A stretch of DNA of 6,719 nt from a bacterium (lineage in GTDB: Bacteria > Cyanobacteriota > Vampirovibrionia > Obscuribacterales > Obscuribacteraceae), in contig JAUIJG010000298.1 of the NCBI GenBank assembly GCA_030431355.1, positions 1-6,719 on the forward strand, in the 5' to 3' direction. The notes beneath the pieces are model-generated. The model made no database searches. It was not told the origin of the DNA and worked only from the letters and a program-made list of their open reading frames with translations. Position numbers and translations under genes: made by a program. Positions 5,921-6,719 of the stretch are shown here, one piece after another. Every line of letters starts with the position of its first letter. Positions within the stretch are counted from its first letter, which is position 1.

Positions 5921-5947
5921 AATTAGAATCATAGAACCATTTTAAAA

Positions 5948-6719
5948 ATGACCGATTTCACTGCCCAGGCCGAAGCCAAAACAGAAAAGTTCGAGAGTAC
6001 AGCAAGTGCCACCCTCGATCTTACTGTGATTGTTGTGAGCTGGAACACAAGAGAGCTTCTTGATCGTTCTCTTGAAACCTTAAAAGAAGATCTGGCGCGC
6101 TTCAATGATTTGACCAGTGAAGTTTTCGTAGTGGACAACGACTCCCACGACGGCTCGGCTGCCATGGTCGCCGACAAACACACCTGGGTCGAATTGATCG
6201 CAAACAGCGACAATCTCGGTTTTGCCAAGGCAAACAATCAGGTGCTTCGAAAAGCAAAGGGTCGATACATTCTTTTGCTAAACCCGGATACCGAAGTTCA
6301 ACCGGGAGCCCTGGATGTACTGATCAATTTCCTCAAAACTCACCCGGAAGCGGGGATAGTAGCACCGCAGCTACTAAATTCAGATAGAAGTATTCAACGG
6401 TCTTGCCGACAATTTCCTACTTTTACCGGTATGCTCTGCGAACTGATCGGACTGAGCAAGCTATTTCCCAGTGGTTCTGCATATGGTGCTCAGTTCAGGG
6501 CCTATAAAATGCTGGACTGGGAGCATGATGACGAACGGGAGGTCGATCAACCGGAAGGAGCATGCCTTCTGTTGCGCAGGGAAGTTATCGAAGAGGTAGG
6601 CATACTGGACGAGGGCTACTTTATGCTCTTCGAAGAGGTAGATTGGTGCTATCGCATCAAAAAAGCCGGCTGGCAGATCTGGTTTACTCCTAAGGCTCAA
6701 GTTCTGCATCATTACGGTC
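5948..6719 (+). CDS. family 2 glycosyltransferase, rhamnosyltransferase-like (3' end outside window)
   Basis: The frame runs from ATG 5948 to the right edge (257 complete codons) and is incomplete. An in-frame TAG at 5924-5926 leaves this ATG as the only good start, although no Shine-Dalgarno site precedes it. After a polar leader of about 24 residues comes a GT-A fold: VIVVSWNT at 27-34, EVFVVDNDSHDGS at 58-70, DNLGFAKANNQ at 88-98 and LLLNPDTE at 109-116, whose Asp belongs to the nucleotide-sugar and metal site. QPEGACLLLRREV is at 201-213, and GYFMLFEEVDWCYRIKKAGW at 223-242 holds the acidic cluster expected of the catalytic base. This arrangement is that of WbbL/RfbF-type GT2 enzymes, which often use dTDP-rhamnose. 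The neighbouring rhamnose pathway supports that donor, but it is inference. The protein would act at the cytoplasmic side on a lipid-linked glycan. Confidence 0.9.
   Translation, partial: MTDFTAQAEAKTEKFESTASATLDLTVIVVSWNTRELLDRSLETLKEDLARFNDLTSEVFVVDNDSHDGSAAMVADKHTWVELIANSDNLGFAKANNQVLRKAKGRYILLLNPDTEVQPGALDVLINFLKTHPEAGIVAPQLLNSDRSIQRSCRQFPTFTGMLCELIGLSKLFPSGSAYGAQFRAYKMLDWEHDDEREVDQPEGACLLLRREVIEEVGILDEGYFMLFEEVDWCYRIKKAGWQIWFTPKAQVLHHYG

Larger units (their letters stand above)
5544..5947. other. 404-base divergent intergenic region with palindromes, no credible gene
   Basis: This stretch separates the minus-strand sugar transferase from the plus-strand GT2 gene, so promoters for both should lie here. 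I see no strong -35/-10 pair. The best candidate for the minus strand is TTGAGT (5604-5599) with TACAAT (5583-5578), but its spacing of 15 is short. The region holds two palindromes near the sugar transferase (5590-5601 and 5612-5623), a small hairpin AGGGC-AAA-GCCCT at 5707-5719, a 7-base-pair inverted repeat at 5823-5850, and a cluster of inverted motifs at 5890-5920 before the GT2 gene. A 66-codon GTG frame at 5631-5831 has no family resemblance and is not called. Confidence 0.6.

Overview
The window is a stretch of a bacterial cell-surface polysaccharide locus. It centres on a five-gene dTDP-L-rhamnose and lipid-carrier block on the minus strand. In transcription order (right to left) this block is a short phosphoglycosyl (sugar) transferase, rfbA (long form), rfbB, rfbD and an rfbC-family epimerase gene. 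A hypothetical exported or membrane-anchored protein follows. To the left the block converges on the 3' end of a YfhO-like membrane protein gene on the plus strand. To the right, across 404 bases without a credible gene, it diverges from a family-2 glycosyltransferase gene on the plus strand that runs off the window.

How the genes work together: RfbA makes dTDP-glucose from glucose-1-phosphate and dTTP, RfbB dehydrates it to the 4-keto-6-deoxy sugar, the RfbC-family protein would epimerise C3 and C5, and RfbD reduces the product to dTDP-L-rhamnose. The sugar transferase would put the first sugar phosphate on an undecaprenyl-phosphate carrier. The GT2 enzyme would add a further sugar, plausibly rhamnose. 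YfhO-family proteins are polytopic membrane proteins linked to surface glycosylation.

Organism: a bacterium of roughly balanced base composition; the gene families do not fix the phylum. The RfbC-family protein belongs to a divergent subgroup (FHLH...QED...AHG), and from memory I associate similar sequences with the Cyanobacteria/Melainabacteria side. This is a weak impression and not an assignment.

Main oddities: (1) the rfbC gene is split by what looks like a single missing base near 1371/1372; one extra G would restore a 186-residue protein of normal family length. (2) The hypothetical gene at 387-938 has no ATG anywhere in its frame and overlaps the convergent gene by 47 bases. (3) A stem-loop lies just after rfbB whose wobble pairs work only in the operon's own transcript. 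(4) The divergent intergenic region carries two closely spaced palindromes. Apart from these, the region is a conventional nucleotide-sugar cluster, and I see no sign of an undescribed system.
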